Source: Mesorhizobium sp. M1E.F.Ca.ET.045.02.1.1 (GTDB taxonomy: Bacteria > Pseudomonadota > Alphaproteobacteria > Rhizobiales > Rhizobiaceae). From it: DNA of 64,000 nt. Position 1 is the first letter of the stretch; each line of letters begins with the position of its first letter. Shown piece by piece: positions 35,229 to 44,044 of the stretch. Under the pieces are notes generated by a model, which had not been told where the DNA came from, did no database searches, and saw only the letters and a list, made by a program, of their open reading frames with translations. The stretch covers positions 1,116,001-1,180,000 of the forward strand of contig NZ_CP034447.1 in NCBI RefSeq assembly GCF_003952485.1. Direction: 5' to 3'. The translations under genes were made by a program, and so were the position numbers.

Positions 35229-35324
35229 GGGAGGCTGGAACAATGACCCGTTCCGGGCTCGTTAGGGCTGCTTCCTTCCGGACCTGACCCGGTTGGCGAG
35301 TGGATCGTCCACCACCAGCCTCCC
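35229..35324 (-). ncRNA. ffs: Signal recognition particle 4.5S RNA (small bacterial type)
   Basis: Read on the minus strand, the ends GGGAGGCTGG and CCAGCCTCCC pair. The apical domain has GGTCAGGTCCGGAAGGAAGC, the universally conserved SRP domain IV with its GGAA tetraloop and asymmetric loop, bound by Ffh. The length of about 96 nt fits the short 4.5S form. It lies about 100 nt upstream of dnaX on the same strand. Exact ends are estimated from the terminal pairing. Confidence 0.93.
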
Positions 35325-35504
35325 ACGCTCCATATCGGCAATTCAGCGGCGAAATGCAAGGGCAGAGGTAAACGGCCGGCCGGGCCGCGCAGGCGCGACA
35401 GCCTTGAAATCCGCAATAGCGGCCAATGATTCGCTTGCAGCCATCTTGCCGCCGCTCTAGCGTTCCTCGGCTTGGAAAATATAACAAAAGCGAAGGAAAC
35501 GCCC

Positions 35505-35924
35505 ATGCTGCCTGGCCTCAAGGCCGGATTCACGCTGGACGCCCGATTGGAGGCGGACAGTGAGCAGCTCATGTGGCTCGGCCTGTGCGAACTCAGGCTG
35601 ATGAACGATCGCCGCTGGCCGTGGCTGGTCCTGGTGCCGCAGCGGCCAGGCGTGGAGGAAATCCACGAGCTGACGCCGCTCGACCAGGCGATGCTGACCT
35701 TCGAGACCAACATGGTGGCGCAGGCGCTGAAGCGGGTGACCGGCTGCACCAAGATCAACACCGGCGCGCTCGGCAACATCGTGCGCCAACTCCATGTCCA
35801 CGTCATCGCCCGCACCGAAGGCGACCCCGGCTGGCCGGGGCCGGTCTGGGGGCACGGCATGCGCGAGCCCTATCAACGCCCCGACATCCGCCGGTTTGCC
35901 GAAACGATCAAGGCAGCGCTATAA
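35505..35924 (+). CDS. HIT domain protein
   Basis: 139 residues from the ATG at 35505 (GAAGGAA 6 nt before). The histidine triad variant is QLHVHVIAR, at about residues 93-101, after the IHELTPLDQAMLTFE helix. HIT proteins hydrolyse or transfer nucleotidyl groups; the substrate is not evident. It is followed 33 nt later by nudC, another nucleotide hydrolase, suggesting a shared nucleotide-metabolite clean-up unit. Confidence 0.9.
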   Translation: MLPGLKAGFTLDARLEADSEQLMWLGLCELRLMNDRRWPWLVLVPQRPGVEEIHELTPLDQAMLTFETNMVAQALKRVTGCTKINTGALGNIVRQLHVHVIARTEGDPGWPGPVWGHGMREPYQRPDIRRFAETIKAAL

Positions 35925-35957
35925 GCCGACCAGTGTCCATCAGAACCCCGAGACCCC

Positions 35958-36899
35958 ATGCGCTTTCGTCTGTTTGACGCGCCCTTGCGCGAGCCGAGCC
36001 AGTTCGTCGGTTTCGCCGGAAACCAGATCGACCGGCAATCGGAAAACCGCGCCGACGACGCGGTGGAGAAAGCCCTTGCCGATCGAACGGCGCGGCTGTT
36101 GCTGATGCATGGCGGCAAGCTCTATCTGAAGCTCAGCGACGGCAGGTTCGACCCGTGGTTCGAGGCGGCGGAAGGCCAACCCTTCGAGGTTTCGCTCGAC
36201 CGCGGCGTGCTGCTCGGCTTTTCGGACAGCGGTCCGGTACTTGCCGTGCCCGCCGGCATCGAACCGGAAGAATTGCCGGAGACGGTCAAGGCGATCGACT
36301 ACCGCTCCGTCTATATGCAGGGGCTGATCGACGATGCGGCCGCCGGCGCGCTGGCGCAGGGCGCGGCGCTGCTCGCCTGGCACGCCAGTCACGGTTTTTG
36401 CTCGAAATGCGGCAACCGTTCGGAAATGCGTGCCGGCGGCTACAGGCGGCACTGCCCGGCCTGCGGCACAGAGCATTTCCCGCGCACCGATCCGGTGGCG
36501 ATCATGCTGACGGTGACGCCAGAGAAATGCCTGCTCGGGCGCGGTCGGCATTTCGCGCCGGGCATGTACTCGGCCCTTGCCGGCTTCATCGAGCCCGGCG
36601 AGACGATCGAGGCGGCGGTGCGCCGCGAGACGCTGGAGGAGGCCGGCATAAGGCTTGGCCGCGTCGTCTACCACGCCAGCCAGCCCTGGCCGTTTCCCTA
36701 TTCGCTGATGATCGGCTGCTTCAGCGAGCCGCTCAACGAGGATATCCAGGCCGACCTCAACGAGCTGGAGGACTGCCGCTGGTTTTTCCGCGATGAGGTG
36801 CGCTCGATGCTGGACAGGACACATGCCGGTGGCTTGCTCACGCCGCCGAAGGGCGCGATCGCCCACCATCTTATCCGCGCCTGGGTCGACAGCGAATAG
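35958..36899 (+). CDS. nudC: NAD(+) diphosphatase NudC
   Basis: 313 residues. The zinc ribbon is CSKCGNRS and CPACG (about 145-170). The Nudix box starts GFIEPGETIEAAVRRETLEE, and the NADH-specific motif SQPWPFPYSLM follows it, diagnostic for NudC. It hydrolyses NAD(H) to NMN(H) and AMP and can remove NAD caps from RNA. An N-terminal NUDIX-like domain (1-140) is present. Gene order HIT-nudC-Dabb on the plus strand with short gaps. Confidence 0.95.
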   Translation: MRFRLFDAPLREPSQFVGFAGNQIDRQSENRADDAVEKALADRTARLLLMHGGKLYLKLSDGRFDPWFEAAEGQPFEVSLDRGVLLGFSDSGPVLAVPAGIEPEELPETVKAIDYRSVYMQGLIDDAAAGALAQGAALLAWHASHGFCSKCGNRSEMRAGGYRRHCPACGTEHFPRTDPVAIMLTVTPEKCLLGRGRHFAPGMYSALAGFIEPGETIEAAVRRETLEEAGIRLGRVVYHASQPWPFPYSLMIGCFSEPLNEDIQADLNELEDCRWFFRDEVRSMLDRTHAGGLLTPPKGAIAHHLIRAWVDSE

Positions 36900-36915
36900 A
36901 AGCAGGGGCCGAAAA

Positions 36916-37215
36916 ATGATCCGTCACACTGTCGTGTTCACGCTGAAGCATCCGCCGCATTCGCTGGAGGCGAAGCGGTTCCTCCACGATGCCAGGAAGA
37001 TCCTCACCGCGATCAAGGGCGTGGCGCATTTCGAGCAGCTGCGCCAGGTGAGCCCCAAGAACGACTATCACTTCGGCTTCTCGATGGAGTTCGCCGACCA
37101 GGCCGCCTACACCAGGTACAACGAGCATCCCGACCATGTCGCGTTCGTGCGCGACCGCTGGGTGCCGGAGGTCGAGGCGTTCATGGAGATCGACTACGTG
37201 CCGCTCGGATTTTAA
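36916..37215 (+). CDS. Dabb (stress-responsive A/B barrel) domain protein
   Basis: 99 residues, starting at the ATG 16 nt after nudC. The domain pattern is MIRHTVVFTLK, then DYHFGFSMEFADQAAYTRY and HPDHVAFVRDRW. Dabb proteins form small dimeric alpha-beta barrels; roles range from stress proteins to polyketide cyclases, so the function here is unknown. Co-transcription with nudC is likely. The 3' gap to pheA holds repeat modules B and A. Confidence 0.88.
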   Translation: MIRHTVVFTLKHPPHSLEAKRFLHDARKILTAIKGVAHFEQLRQVSPKNDYHFGFSMEFADQAAYTRYNEHPDHVAFVRDRWVPEVEAFMEIDYVPLGF

Positions 37216-37228
37216 CGCGTTGCGGGCC

Positions 37229-37334
37229 TAAAGCGCGTCGCGATCTTTCAGCTTCGCTCCATGCGCTTTAGGTTTTTGATTTTTCGCATGTCTTTGTCCC
37301 GAAACCGGTTACCACTTTCGGGAGACATGCTTTA
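37229..37334. repeat. Composite mosaic repeat, modules B + A (Dabb-pheA gap)
   Basis: Module B: AAAGCGCGTCG to GCGCTTTAG (37230-37272). Module A: GCATGTCTTTGTCCCGAAAC to TTTCGGGAGACATGC (about 37287-37330). The final bases form the pheA stop (TAA on the minus strand, 37332-37334). The element occupies the whole gap between two converging genes. Confidence 0.82.
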
Positions 37335-38195
37335 GTCCGCGACCTTCCACTGCTCGCGCGACGCGCTCGCCGGATAGACGCCGAGGATGCGCATCTCGCG
37401 CGAGAAGAAGCGCAATTCGTCGAGCGCGAGCTTCACCAGCGGATCGTCGGGGTGGCCTTCGATATCGGCATAGAACAGCGTCGCGGTGAAGGCGCCGAGC
37501 TGGTAGCTCTCGAGCTTGGTCATGTTGATGCCGTTGGTGGCGAAGCCGCCCATGGCCTTGTAGAGCGCGGCCGGCACGTTGCGGACGCGGAAGATGAAGG
37601 TGGTCATCATCTTGGCGTCCGGCGACGGGCGCTCGGCCCACTGCTTGTTCTTGGTCAGCACGACGAAGCGGGTGACGTTCGAGTCGGTGTCCTCGACATT
37701 TCTCTGGATGATGTCGAGGCCGTAGAACTCCGCGGCGAGCGCGGGCGCCAGCGAGGCCATGGTGCGATCCCTGACCTCGGAGACCATCTTGGCCGAACCC
37801 GCCGTGTCGCCCGCGACCACCGGCTTCCAGCCGTTCTTGCGGATGTATTTGCGGCACTGGCCGAGCGCGTGGATGTGGCTGTGCACGCTTCTGATCTCTT
37901 CACGCTTGACGCCGGGCAGCACCATCAGCTGGAAGTGGATCGGCAGGAAATACTCGCCGACGATGTGCAGCCGCGATTCCGGCAAAAGATGGTGGATGTC
38001 GGCCACGCGCCCGGCGATCGTGTTCTCGATCGGGATCATGGCGAGATCGGCCTTGCCGGTCTCCACCGCGTTGAAGGCGTCCTCGAAGGTCGGGCAGGGC
38101 AACGGCTCCATTGATGGGAACATGTTGCGGCATGCGGTGTCGGAGTTGGCGCCGGGCTCGCCCTGGAAGGCGATTCTGTTGGTCTTTTCAGGCAT
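37332..38195 (-). CDS. pheA: Prephenate dehydratase
   Basis: 287 residues: the PDT domain (RIAFQGEPGANSDTAC, MIPIENTIAGRV, DTAGSAK) and the catalytic TRF motif (NVTRFVVL), followed by a C-terminal ACT domain (FIFRVRNVPAALYKAMGGFA, ESYQLGAFTATLFYADIEG) with the phenylalanine-binding ESYQ-like segment. It converts prephenate to phenylpyruvate and is feedback-inhibited by phenylalanine. It lies 24 nt after kdsB on the same strand, a rhizobial arrangement. Confidence 0.96.
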   Translation of the reverse strand: MPEKTNRIAFQGEPGANSDTACRNMFPSMEPLPCPTFEDAFNAVETGKADLAMIPIENTIAGRVADIHHLLPESRLHIVGEYFLPIHFQLMVLPGVKREEIRSVHSHIHALGQCRKYIRKNGWKPVVAGDTAGSAKMVSEVRDRTMASLAPALAAEFYGLDIIQRNVEDTDSNVTRFVVLTKNKQWAERPSPDAKMMTTFIFRVRNVPAALYKAMGGFATNGINMTKLESYQLGAFTATLFYADIEGHPDDPLVKLALDELRFFSREMRILGVYPASASREQWKVAD

Positions 38196-38219
38196 ACGCC
38201 GATGTCTTTCTTACGGATC

Positions 38220-38948
38220 TCAGTTTGATAGGATCTTTCTCGCGCGCTCCAGGTCGTCGGGCGTGTCGACGCCGAGCGGCAGCGACCGGACGATCTCGGC
38301 ATCGATGCGCATGCCGGCTTCCAGCGCCCGCAGTTGCTCCAGCCGCTCACGGCGCTCGAGCGGCGACGGCTTCAGCGCCACGAACCGCTCGAGCGCGGCG
38401 CGCCGATAGGCGTAGAGGCCTATGTGGTGATAGAGCGGCCCCTCCCCCCAAGGCGCCGTGGCGCGGGTGAAATAGAGCGCCCTCAGCCTCGTCGCGGAGA
38501 GCGGCGAGCCGACGATCTTGACCACGTTCGGATTGGTCTTCTCCTCGTCGCGGACGATCTCGACGCCAAGCGTGGCGATATCGACCGCGGCATCGGTGAA
38601 GGGCCGCAGCGATGCGCCGATGATTTCAGGATCGATGGTCGGCAGATCGCCCTGAACGTTGACGATCGTCTCGACCTTTTTCTCCGGATCAAGCGCGGTG
38701 AGGGCTTCGAAGATGCGGTCGGAACCCGATTCGTGGTCGGCACGGGTCATCACCGCCTCAAAACCATGCGACCGCACCGCTTGCGCCACAGCCTCCGTGT
38801 CGGTCGCCACCACCACGCGGCCGAGCCCGGCCTCGGCGCCGCGGCGGGCGACATGGACAATCATCGGCACGCCGGCGATGTCGGCCAGCGGCTTGCCCGG
38901 CAGGCGCGTCGAGGCCATGCGGGCGGGGATCAGGATCAATGTCGACAT
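38220..38948 (-). CDS. kdsB: 3-deoxy-manno-octulosonate cytidylyltransferase
   Basis: 242 residues from the ATG at 38948 ([13 protein letters not shown]); a longer reading to 38990 lacks family sequence. The nucleotide-binding motif [14 protein letters not shown] is at the N-terminus, then [15 protein letters not shown] (metal/CTP site) and [11 protein letters not shown]. It activates KDO as CMP-KDO for lipopolysaccharide inner core. Operon with pheA. The 192-nt gap to the divergent cytochrome gene should hold both promoters. Confidence 0.95.
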   Translation of the reverse strand: MSTLILIPARMASTRLPGKPLADIAGVPMIVHVARRGAEAGLGRVVVATDTEAVAQAVRSHGFEAVMTRADHESGSDRIFEALTALDPEKKVETIVNVQGDLPTIDPEIIGASLRPFTDAAVDIATLGVEIVRDEEKTNPNVVKIVGSPLSATRLRALYFTRATAPWGEGPLYHHIGLYAYRRAALERFVALKPSPLERRERLEQLRALEAGMRIDAEIVRSLPLGVDTPDDLERARKILSN

Positions 38949-39140
38949 GGGACTTCGGGACGGCCGGGAAAGCGGATGGAAAAGTGGCAAAAGGTCTCAC
39001 TGGAAGCGCCCTTATAGGTGTTGCAACGCCGAAGCAAAAGACCTAGTTTCCGCGCGATTTGACTGGCCCTCCCGGGCCTTTAGCGATACCGACGGACGGA
39101 GTGGACGGGACGGTCCGCCGGAAAAGGGAGCAAGGGGCGT

Positions 39141-39824
39141 ATGGATTCCAACGAAGTCAACAAGCTGCTCGGCGGATTCCTCGGAACCTGCTTCGTCGTC
39201 TTTTCCGTGGGCATCGTGTCCAACGCGCTGTTTGCTTCCCCCGCGCCCGAGAAGCCCGGCTTCGCCATCGAGGCCCAGGAGCCGGCCGAAGGCGGCGGCG
39301 CCGCCGCCCCGGCCGCCGAAGCCAAGCCGATCGCCGATCTGCTCGCCGCCGCCAATGCCGAGGCTGGCGCCGCCATCTTCAAGAAGTGCCAGGCCTGCCA
39401 CTCCGGCGAAAAGGGCGGCCCCAACAAGGTCGGTCCGGACCTCTGGGACATCGTCGACCGCCCTGTCGCCGAGCATGAGGGCTTCGCCTATTCCGCCGGC
39501 ATGAAGGATTTTTCGAAGGGCGGCGCCGAGAAGTGGACCTATGACAACCTCAACCACTTCATCACTTCGCCGAAGAAGTTCGTGAAGGGCACGGCAATGG
39601 GCTTCGCCGGCCTGCCGAAGGATGAAGACCGCGCCAACGTGATCGCCTATCTGCGCACGCTGTCGGACAATCCGAAGCCGCTGCCGCAGCCGGGTGCATC
39701 GGCCGAGGCCAAGCCTGCCGAAGGCGCCAAGCCTGCCGAAGGCGCCAAGCCCGCGGAAGGCGCCGCTCCGGCCAAGCCCGCCGAAGGCGCCGCTCCGGCC
39801 AAGCCGGCTGCTCCCGCTCAATAA
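39141..39824 (+). CDS. Membrane-anchored cytochrome c (CycM/c552 type) with repeat tail
   Basis: 227 residues. An uncleaved N-terminal anchor ([19 protein letters not shown]), an Ala/Pro/Glu linker, one haem site CQACH (83-87) and the Met ligand in GTAMGFAG (M153), as in CycM that links bc1 to aa3 oxidase. The C-terminus (about 190-227) is a run of A-K-P-A-E-G units encoded by near-identical 18-27 nt tandem repeats, so its length may vary between strains. AAGGGG precedes the ATG. A clear terminator follows. Confidence 0.93.
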   Translation: MDSNEVNKLLGGFLGTCFVVFSVGIVSNALFASPAPEKPGFAIEAQEPAEGGGAAAPAAEAKPIADLLAAANAEAGAAIFKKCQACHSGEKGGPNKVGPDLWDIVDRPVAEHEGFAYSAGMKDFSKGGAEKWTYDNLNHFITSPKKFVKGTAMGFAGLPKDEDRANVIAYLRTLSDNPKPLPQPGASAEAKPAEGAKPAEGAKPAEGAAPAKPAEGAAPAKPAAPAQ

Positions 39825-39850
39825 ACAATTTGTCATAGAGACTTCCTTGG

Positions 39851-39875
39851 AAAAGCCGGGTTCGTCCCGGCTTTT
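39851..39875 (+). terminator. Rho-independent terminator after cytochrome c gene
   Basis: AAAAGCCGGG (39851-39860), loop TTCGT, CCCGGCTTTT (39866-39875) followed by CTGTT: a perfect 10-bp stem ending in a short T-run, 27 nt after the stop codon. Confidence 0.85.
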
Positions 39876-39960
39876 CTGTTAGGAAAACCGCATATGCGGC
39901 GACAAAAGCCGGCGCTTGCGGTTTTCACCGGCGTCAAATGATCTAGATTGCCGGTGGGCA

Positions 39961-40060
39961 GAGCAATTCCAGGAAAAGTGGGAACCGGTTTCCGTCCGGA
40001 ATTGCGTCGAAACAAAGCGAAGGAGCGGTCGTCGTGAAACGATGAACGCTCCCAGAGCTC
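39961..40060. repeat. Intergenic mosaic repeat, module C (upstream of first yejA)
   Basis: Starts GAGCAATTCCAGGAAAAGTG, as module C in the 31.5-kb mosaic, then CCGGTTTCCGTCCGGAATTG and a distal inverted segment GGAGCGGTCGTC...GAACGCTCC. It stops just before the yejA ribosome binding site, so it forms most of that gene's leader region. Confidence 0.75.
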
Positions 40061-40076
40061 GCGACGAGGAGAACGC

Positions 40077-41957
40077 ATGACGGTTGGCCGCTCCCGGACA
40101 TTTTTCGCATCGATGCTGGTGGTCGCCTTCGCCGCGAGCCTTGAGGCCGGCTTCGCCGACGAATGGCACACCACCTCCTCGCTGATCGGCCCCTCCAAAT
40201 ACGGCGACAATTTCCAGCGCTACGACTACGTCAATCCGGACGCGCCGAAGGGCGGAACCTACAATTCCGTGGTTACCGGCACCTTCGACAGCTTCAACCC
40301 CTACATCGTGCAGGGTGCGCCGGCCGCCGGCTTCGCAGAGTTCGGCGGCGGACTGCTCTACGACACGCTGATGGATCAGGCGACGGACGAAGGCAGCGTC
40401 AGCCATCCGCTGATCGCCGAGGCCTATAAATACCCGTCGGACTATTCGTCCGCGACCTACCGGCTCGACGCGCGCGCGAAATGGCATGACGGCCAGCCGA
40501 TCACCGTCGACGACGTGATCTGGTCGTTCCAGGTGCTGAAGGCCAACAGCCCGATGTACAGCCGGTACTTCGAGAATGTGACCAACGCTGTTGCGGTCTC
40601 CGACCGCGAGGTCGAGTTCCATTTCAACCAGAAGGGCAATCGGGAACTGCCCAAGATCCTCGGCGACCTCGTCGTGTTGCCGAAGCACTGGTGGGAAGGC
40701 ACCGACGCCAGCGGCAAGAAGCGCGATATCACCAAATCGACGCTCGAGCCGCCGCTGGGCTCCGCCGCTTACAAGATCGCCAGCTTCAAGCCAGGCTCGG
40801 AGATCGTTTGGCAGCGCGTGCCCGACTATTGGGGCGCCAAGCTGCCGGTGAAGATCGGCCGCGAGAATTTCGACACCCAGCGCTTCACCTATATCCTTGA
40901 CGACAATGCCGCCTGGCAGGCTTTCACCAAAGGCGGACTTCAAGATATCAAGCCGGAGAACAGCTCACGGCGCTGGGCGACATTCTACAATTTCCCCGCA
41001 GCTAAGTCCGGCGACGTCATCAAGCAAGAGTTCAAGACCACCTCACCGGAGCCGATGCAAGCTTTCATGCTCAACCAGCGGCGCCCTCTGTTTCAGGATC
41101 GGCTGGCGCGCGCCGCGCTGACTTATCCGTTCGACTTCGAGACGATGAACCGGACGCTGTTCTACAATTCGAACACGCGCACCCAGAGCTATTTCCAGGG
41201 CACGGAATTGGCGTCGAGCGGGCTGCCGCAAGGCAAGGAACTGGAAATCCTGGAGAAGTATCGCGACAAGCTGCCGCCGGAGTTGTTCACGCAGGAATTC
41301 AAGCTGCCGGTCTATGATTCGCCGCAGGCGGAACGGAAATATCTGAAGCAGGCGGTCGACCTCTTTGCCAAGGCTGGCTGGGTGATCAAGGGCGGCAAGA
41401 TGGTGAACGCCAAGACCGGCGAGCCGTTCAAGGTCGAGATACTGGGTTCGGGCGACACCGACCAGGTGATTTCCAGCCCCTGGATCGCCAATTTGCGCAA
41501 GATCGGCGTCGATGCCACGCTGCGGATCATCGATCCGACCCAGTACATCAACCGCCGCAACAATTTCGACTATGACGTCATCATCGGCCAGCTCGGCCAG
41601 TCGGAATCGCCCGGCAACGAGCAGCGCGACTTCTGGAGCTCGAAGGCGGCGGACACGCCGGGATCGCGCAACTATTCCGGCATCAAGAACCCGGTCGTCG
41701 ATGCGCTTGTCGACCATATCATCTTCGCCGCCAACCGCGACGATCTCGTCGCCGCTACCCACGCGCTCGATCGGGTGCTGTTGTGGAACTACTATGTCGT
41801 TCCGCAATACTATCGCGCGGTGGTGTGGCTCGCCTATTGGAACAAGTTCGGCATGCCTGAAAAGCAGCCTGCCTACCGAGGCGCCGATATCGACTCCTGG
41901 TGGGTCGACACAGCGAAAGAGAAGGCGCTGGCCGCCAAGTACAAGGGCCTCAATTGA
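40077..41957 (+). CDS. yejA: ABC transporter substrate-binding protein YejA, first copy
   Basis: 626 residues, family-5 solute-binding protein with a Sec signal (FFASMLVVAFAASLEAGFA). YejA-type features are RYDYVNPDAPKGGTYNSV and FDSFNPYIVQG near the N-terminus, and NQRRPLFQDRLARAALTY in the middle. GAGGAG precedes the ATG. The Yej importer takes up peptide-like compounds (microcin C in E. coli). The stop overlaps the second yejA start by one base (TGATG). Confidence 0.93.
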   Translation: MTVGRSRTFFASMLVVAFAASLEAGFADEWHTTSSLIGPSKYGDNFQRYDYVNPDAPKGGTYNSVVTGTFDSFNPYIVQGAPAAGFAEFGGGLLYDTLMDQATDEGSVSHPLIAEAYKYPSDYSSATYRLDARAKWHDGQPITVDDVIWSFQVLKANSPMYSRYFENVTNAVAVSDREVEFHFNQKGNRELPKILGDLVVLPKHWWEGTDASGKKRDITKSTLEPPLGSAAYKIASFKPGSEIVWQRVPDYWGAKLPVKIGRENFDTQRFTYILDDNAAWQAFTKGGLQDIKPENSSRRWATFYNFPAAKSGDVIKQEFKTTSPEPMQAFMLNQRRPLFQDRLARAALTYPFDFETMNRTLFYNSNTRTQSYFQGTELASSGLPQGKELEILEKYRDKLPPELFTQEFKLPVYDSPQAERKYLKQAVDLFAKAGWVIKGGKMVNAKTGEPFKVEILGSGDTDQVISSPWIANLRKIGVDATLRIIDPTQYINRRNNFDYDVIIGQLGQSESPGNEQRDFWSSKAADTPGSRNYSGIKNPVVDALVDHIIFAANRDDLVAATHALDRVLLWNYYVVPQYYRAVVWLAYWNKFGMPEKQPAYRGADIDSWWVDTAKEKALAAKYKGLN

Positions 41958-43834
41958 TGGGGCGGCAGAAAATGCTCCCTCGTCGCGACTTCCTGGCACT
42001 CGGCACGGCGGCGGCGGCCGCATCGCTGCTCCCCGGCCGCGCCTTTGCCGAGACGCCGACCGGCGTCAAACTGCATGGCCTGTCGGCTTTCGGCGATTTG
42101 AAATACAAACCGGATTTCACGCATTTCGACTATGTCAATGTCGATGCGCCGCAAGGCGGCACGTTCAACTTCCTGCCATTCAACTGGGGGGCGAACCAGA
42201 CCCCGCTGACCTTCAGCACGCTGAACTCATTCGTCCCCAAGGGCGACGCGCCGCAGCGCATGGAAATGTGCTTCGATGCGCTGATGGTGCGGGCGCTCGA
42301 CGAGCCCGACGCCGTCTATGGGCTGATCGCCAAAAACGTCATGATTTCCGACGACCGCAACGGCTTCACCTTTTCGCTGCGCCCGCAGGCCCGCTTCCAT
42401 GACGGCACGCCGCTGACGGCCGATGATGCGGCCTTCACCTTCAAGTTGCTGAAGGACAAGGGGCACCCGGACTACGCGTTGTCGCTGACGCATCTGGCGG
42501 ATGCGGCGGCGGTGGACGCGCACACGCTGGAGCTTAAATTCTCGGGCAAGCAAGCCTCCCGCACGATCCTCAACATCGTCCAGATGCCGATCCTGTCGAA
42601 AGCCTTCTACACGGCCAATCCCTTCGATTCCTCGCAGATGAACCCTCCGTTGGGTTCCAGCGCCTACAAGGTCGGCCGCTGGTCAGCCGGGACCTGGATC
42701 GAATACGAGCGGGTGACCGACTATTGGGGCAACGATCTCCCGGTCAATCGCGGCCAGAACAATTTCCAGCGCATCCGCATCGAATCCTATCAGAACCGCA
42801 ACGCCGCATTCGAAGCGTTCAAGAAGGGCGAGATCCTCTACAGGGAGGAATCCGTTTCGCGTGTATGGGCAACGGGTTACGATTTTCCGGCCGTCACGGC
42901 CGGCAAGGTGGTGAAGCACGAATTCCCGGCGGAAAAGGTGCCTTCCATGCAGGCCACCGCCGTCAATCAGCGGCGGGAACAGTTCCGGGACTCCCGTGTT
43001 CGGCAGGCGATCGGGCTCTGCTTCGACTTCGAATGGACGCGGCGCAATTTCTTCTACGGCTCCTACGAGCGCTCGCAGTCTTGCTTCGAGAAATCGGATT
43101 TTCGCGCCGAAGGCGTGCCGTCGCCGCAGGAACTCGCACTGCTGGAGCCGCTGCGAGACAAGATTCCGCCGGAGGCTTTCGGTGAAGCCGTGACCCAGGC
43201 GATGTCGAACGGCTCCGGCCGCGACCGTCAATTGCTGGGCAAGGCGGTCAAGCTTCTCGCCGAGGCCGGCTGGAAGCGGTCCGGTGAGTTCGTCGCGAAC
43301 GACAAGGGCGGGCGGCTGTCGGCCGAAATCCTCGTCGACGACGAAGCGTTCGTGCAGATTTACTCGCCCTGGGTCGACAACATGAAGGCTGTCGGCATCG
43401 ATGCCTCCATCCGGCTGGTCGACGCGGCGCAGTATCAATTGCGGCAGAACACGTTCGATTTCGACCTGATCTCCGCCGCCTTCTCGTTCAGCGCGACTCC
43501 GACCCGCGATGACCTCGAGATCTTCTTCCATTCGCGAAGCGCGTCCGTTTCGGGCTCGCGCAACCTGCCGGGAACATCGAGCCCTGCGATCGACGCGCTG
43601 ATCGATGCCGTCGGCGCCGCCAAGGACCGCGAAAGCCTGACGGCGGCAATGCGGGCGCTCGACCGGGTCTTGCGCGCGCGGCGCGATTGGATTCCAAGTT
43701 GGTATCTGGCGAATCACCGAAGCGCCTATTGGGATATGTTCGGCTTTCCCGAGCAGAAACCCGATTTCGGCTTTCCGGTCGAAGCGCTGTGGTGGATCGA
43801 CAAGGGCAAGGCGGCAAAAATTGGCAAAGGGTGA
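41957..43834 (+). CDS. yejA: ABC transporter substrate-binding protein YejA, second copy, Tat-type signal
   Basis: 625 residues from the ATG at 41957; an alternative ATG at 41972 removes five residues. The N-terminus PRRDFLALGTAAAAASLLPG is a twin-arginine signal, unlike the Sec signal of the first copy. The same landmarks follow (FDYVNVDAPQGGTFNFL, NQRREQFRDSRVRQAIGLC), showing an old duplication. Two binding proteins share the following permeases and ATPase. A 188-nt repeat block separates it from yejB. Confidence 0.92.
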   Translation: MGRQKMLPRRDFLALGTAAAAASLLPGRAFAETPTGVKLHGLSAFGDLKYKPDFTHFDYVNVDAPQGGTFNFLPFNWGANQTPLTFSTLNSFVPKGDAPQRMEMCFDALMVRALDEPDAVYGLIAKNVMISDDRNGFTFSLRPQARFHDGTPLTADDAAFTFKLLKDKGHPDYALSLTHLADAAAVDAHTLELKFSGKQASRTILNIVQMPILSKAFYTANPFDSSQMNPPLGSSAYKVGRWSAGTWIEYERVTDYWGNDLPVNRGQNNFQRIRIESYQNRNAAFEAFKKGEILYREESVSRVWATGYDFPAVTAGKVVKHEFPAEKVPSMQATAVNQRREQFRDSRVRQAIGLCFDFEWTRRNFFYGSYERSQSCFEKSDFRAEGVPSPQELALLEPLRDKIPPEAFGEAVTQAMSNGSGRDRQLLGKAVKLLAEAGWKRSGEFVANDKGGRLSAEILVDDEAFVQIYSPWVDNMKAVGIDASIRLVDAAQYQLRQNTFDFDLISAAFSFSATPTRDDLEIFFHSRSASVSGSRNLPGTSSPAIDALIDAVGAAKDRESLTAAMRALDRVLRARRDWIPSWYLANHRSAYWDMFGFPEQKPDFGFPVEALWWIDKGKAAKIGKG

Positions 43835-43850
43835 GCTGTTGCGCAGCACT

Positions 43851-44039
43851 TTACCCTCCCCCTTGTGGGGAGGGTCGGTGAGCAATCCGCGCCCAGCGCG
43901 GATGGTGAACCGGGGTGGGGGGCCGACAGCGTGCGCCCGCCCGGTAATGCCCCCACCCCGCTCCGCTTCGCGGATCGACTTGCCGGGGCGAGCCACGTGT
44001 CTCGCCCGTCCTTCGGACCCCCGCAAGGGGGAGGGTAAA
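43851..44039. repeat. GC-rich repeat block, family E (copy 2), inside yej operon
   Basis: Outer units CCCTCCCCCTTGTGGGGAGG and CCCCCGCAAGGGGGAGGG are inverted hairpins, with further GC-rich segments (ACCGGGGTGG, CCACCCCGC) between. The right end supplies GAGGG 10 nt before the yejB ATG. It lies between yejA2 and yejB, so it may lower downstream expression or protect the binding-protein message. Confidence 0.75.
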
Positions 44040-44044
44040 AGCTG

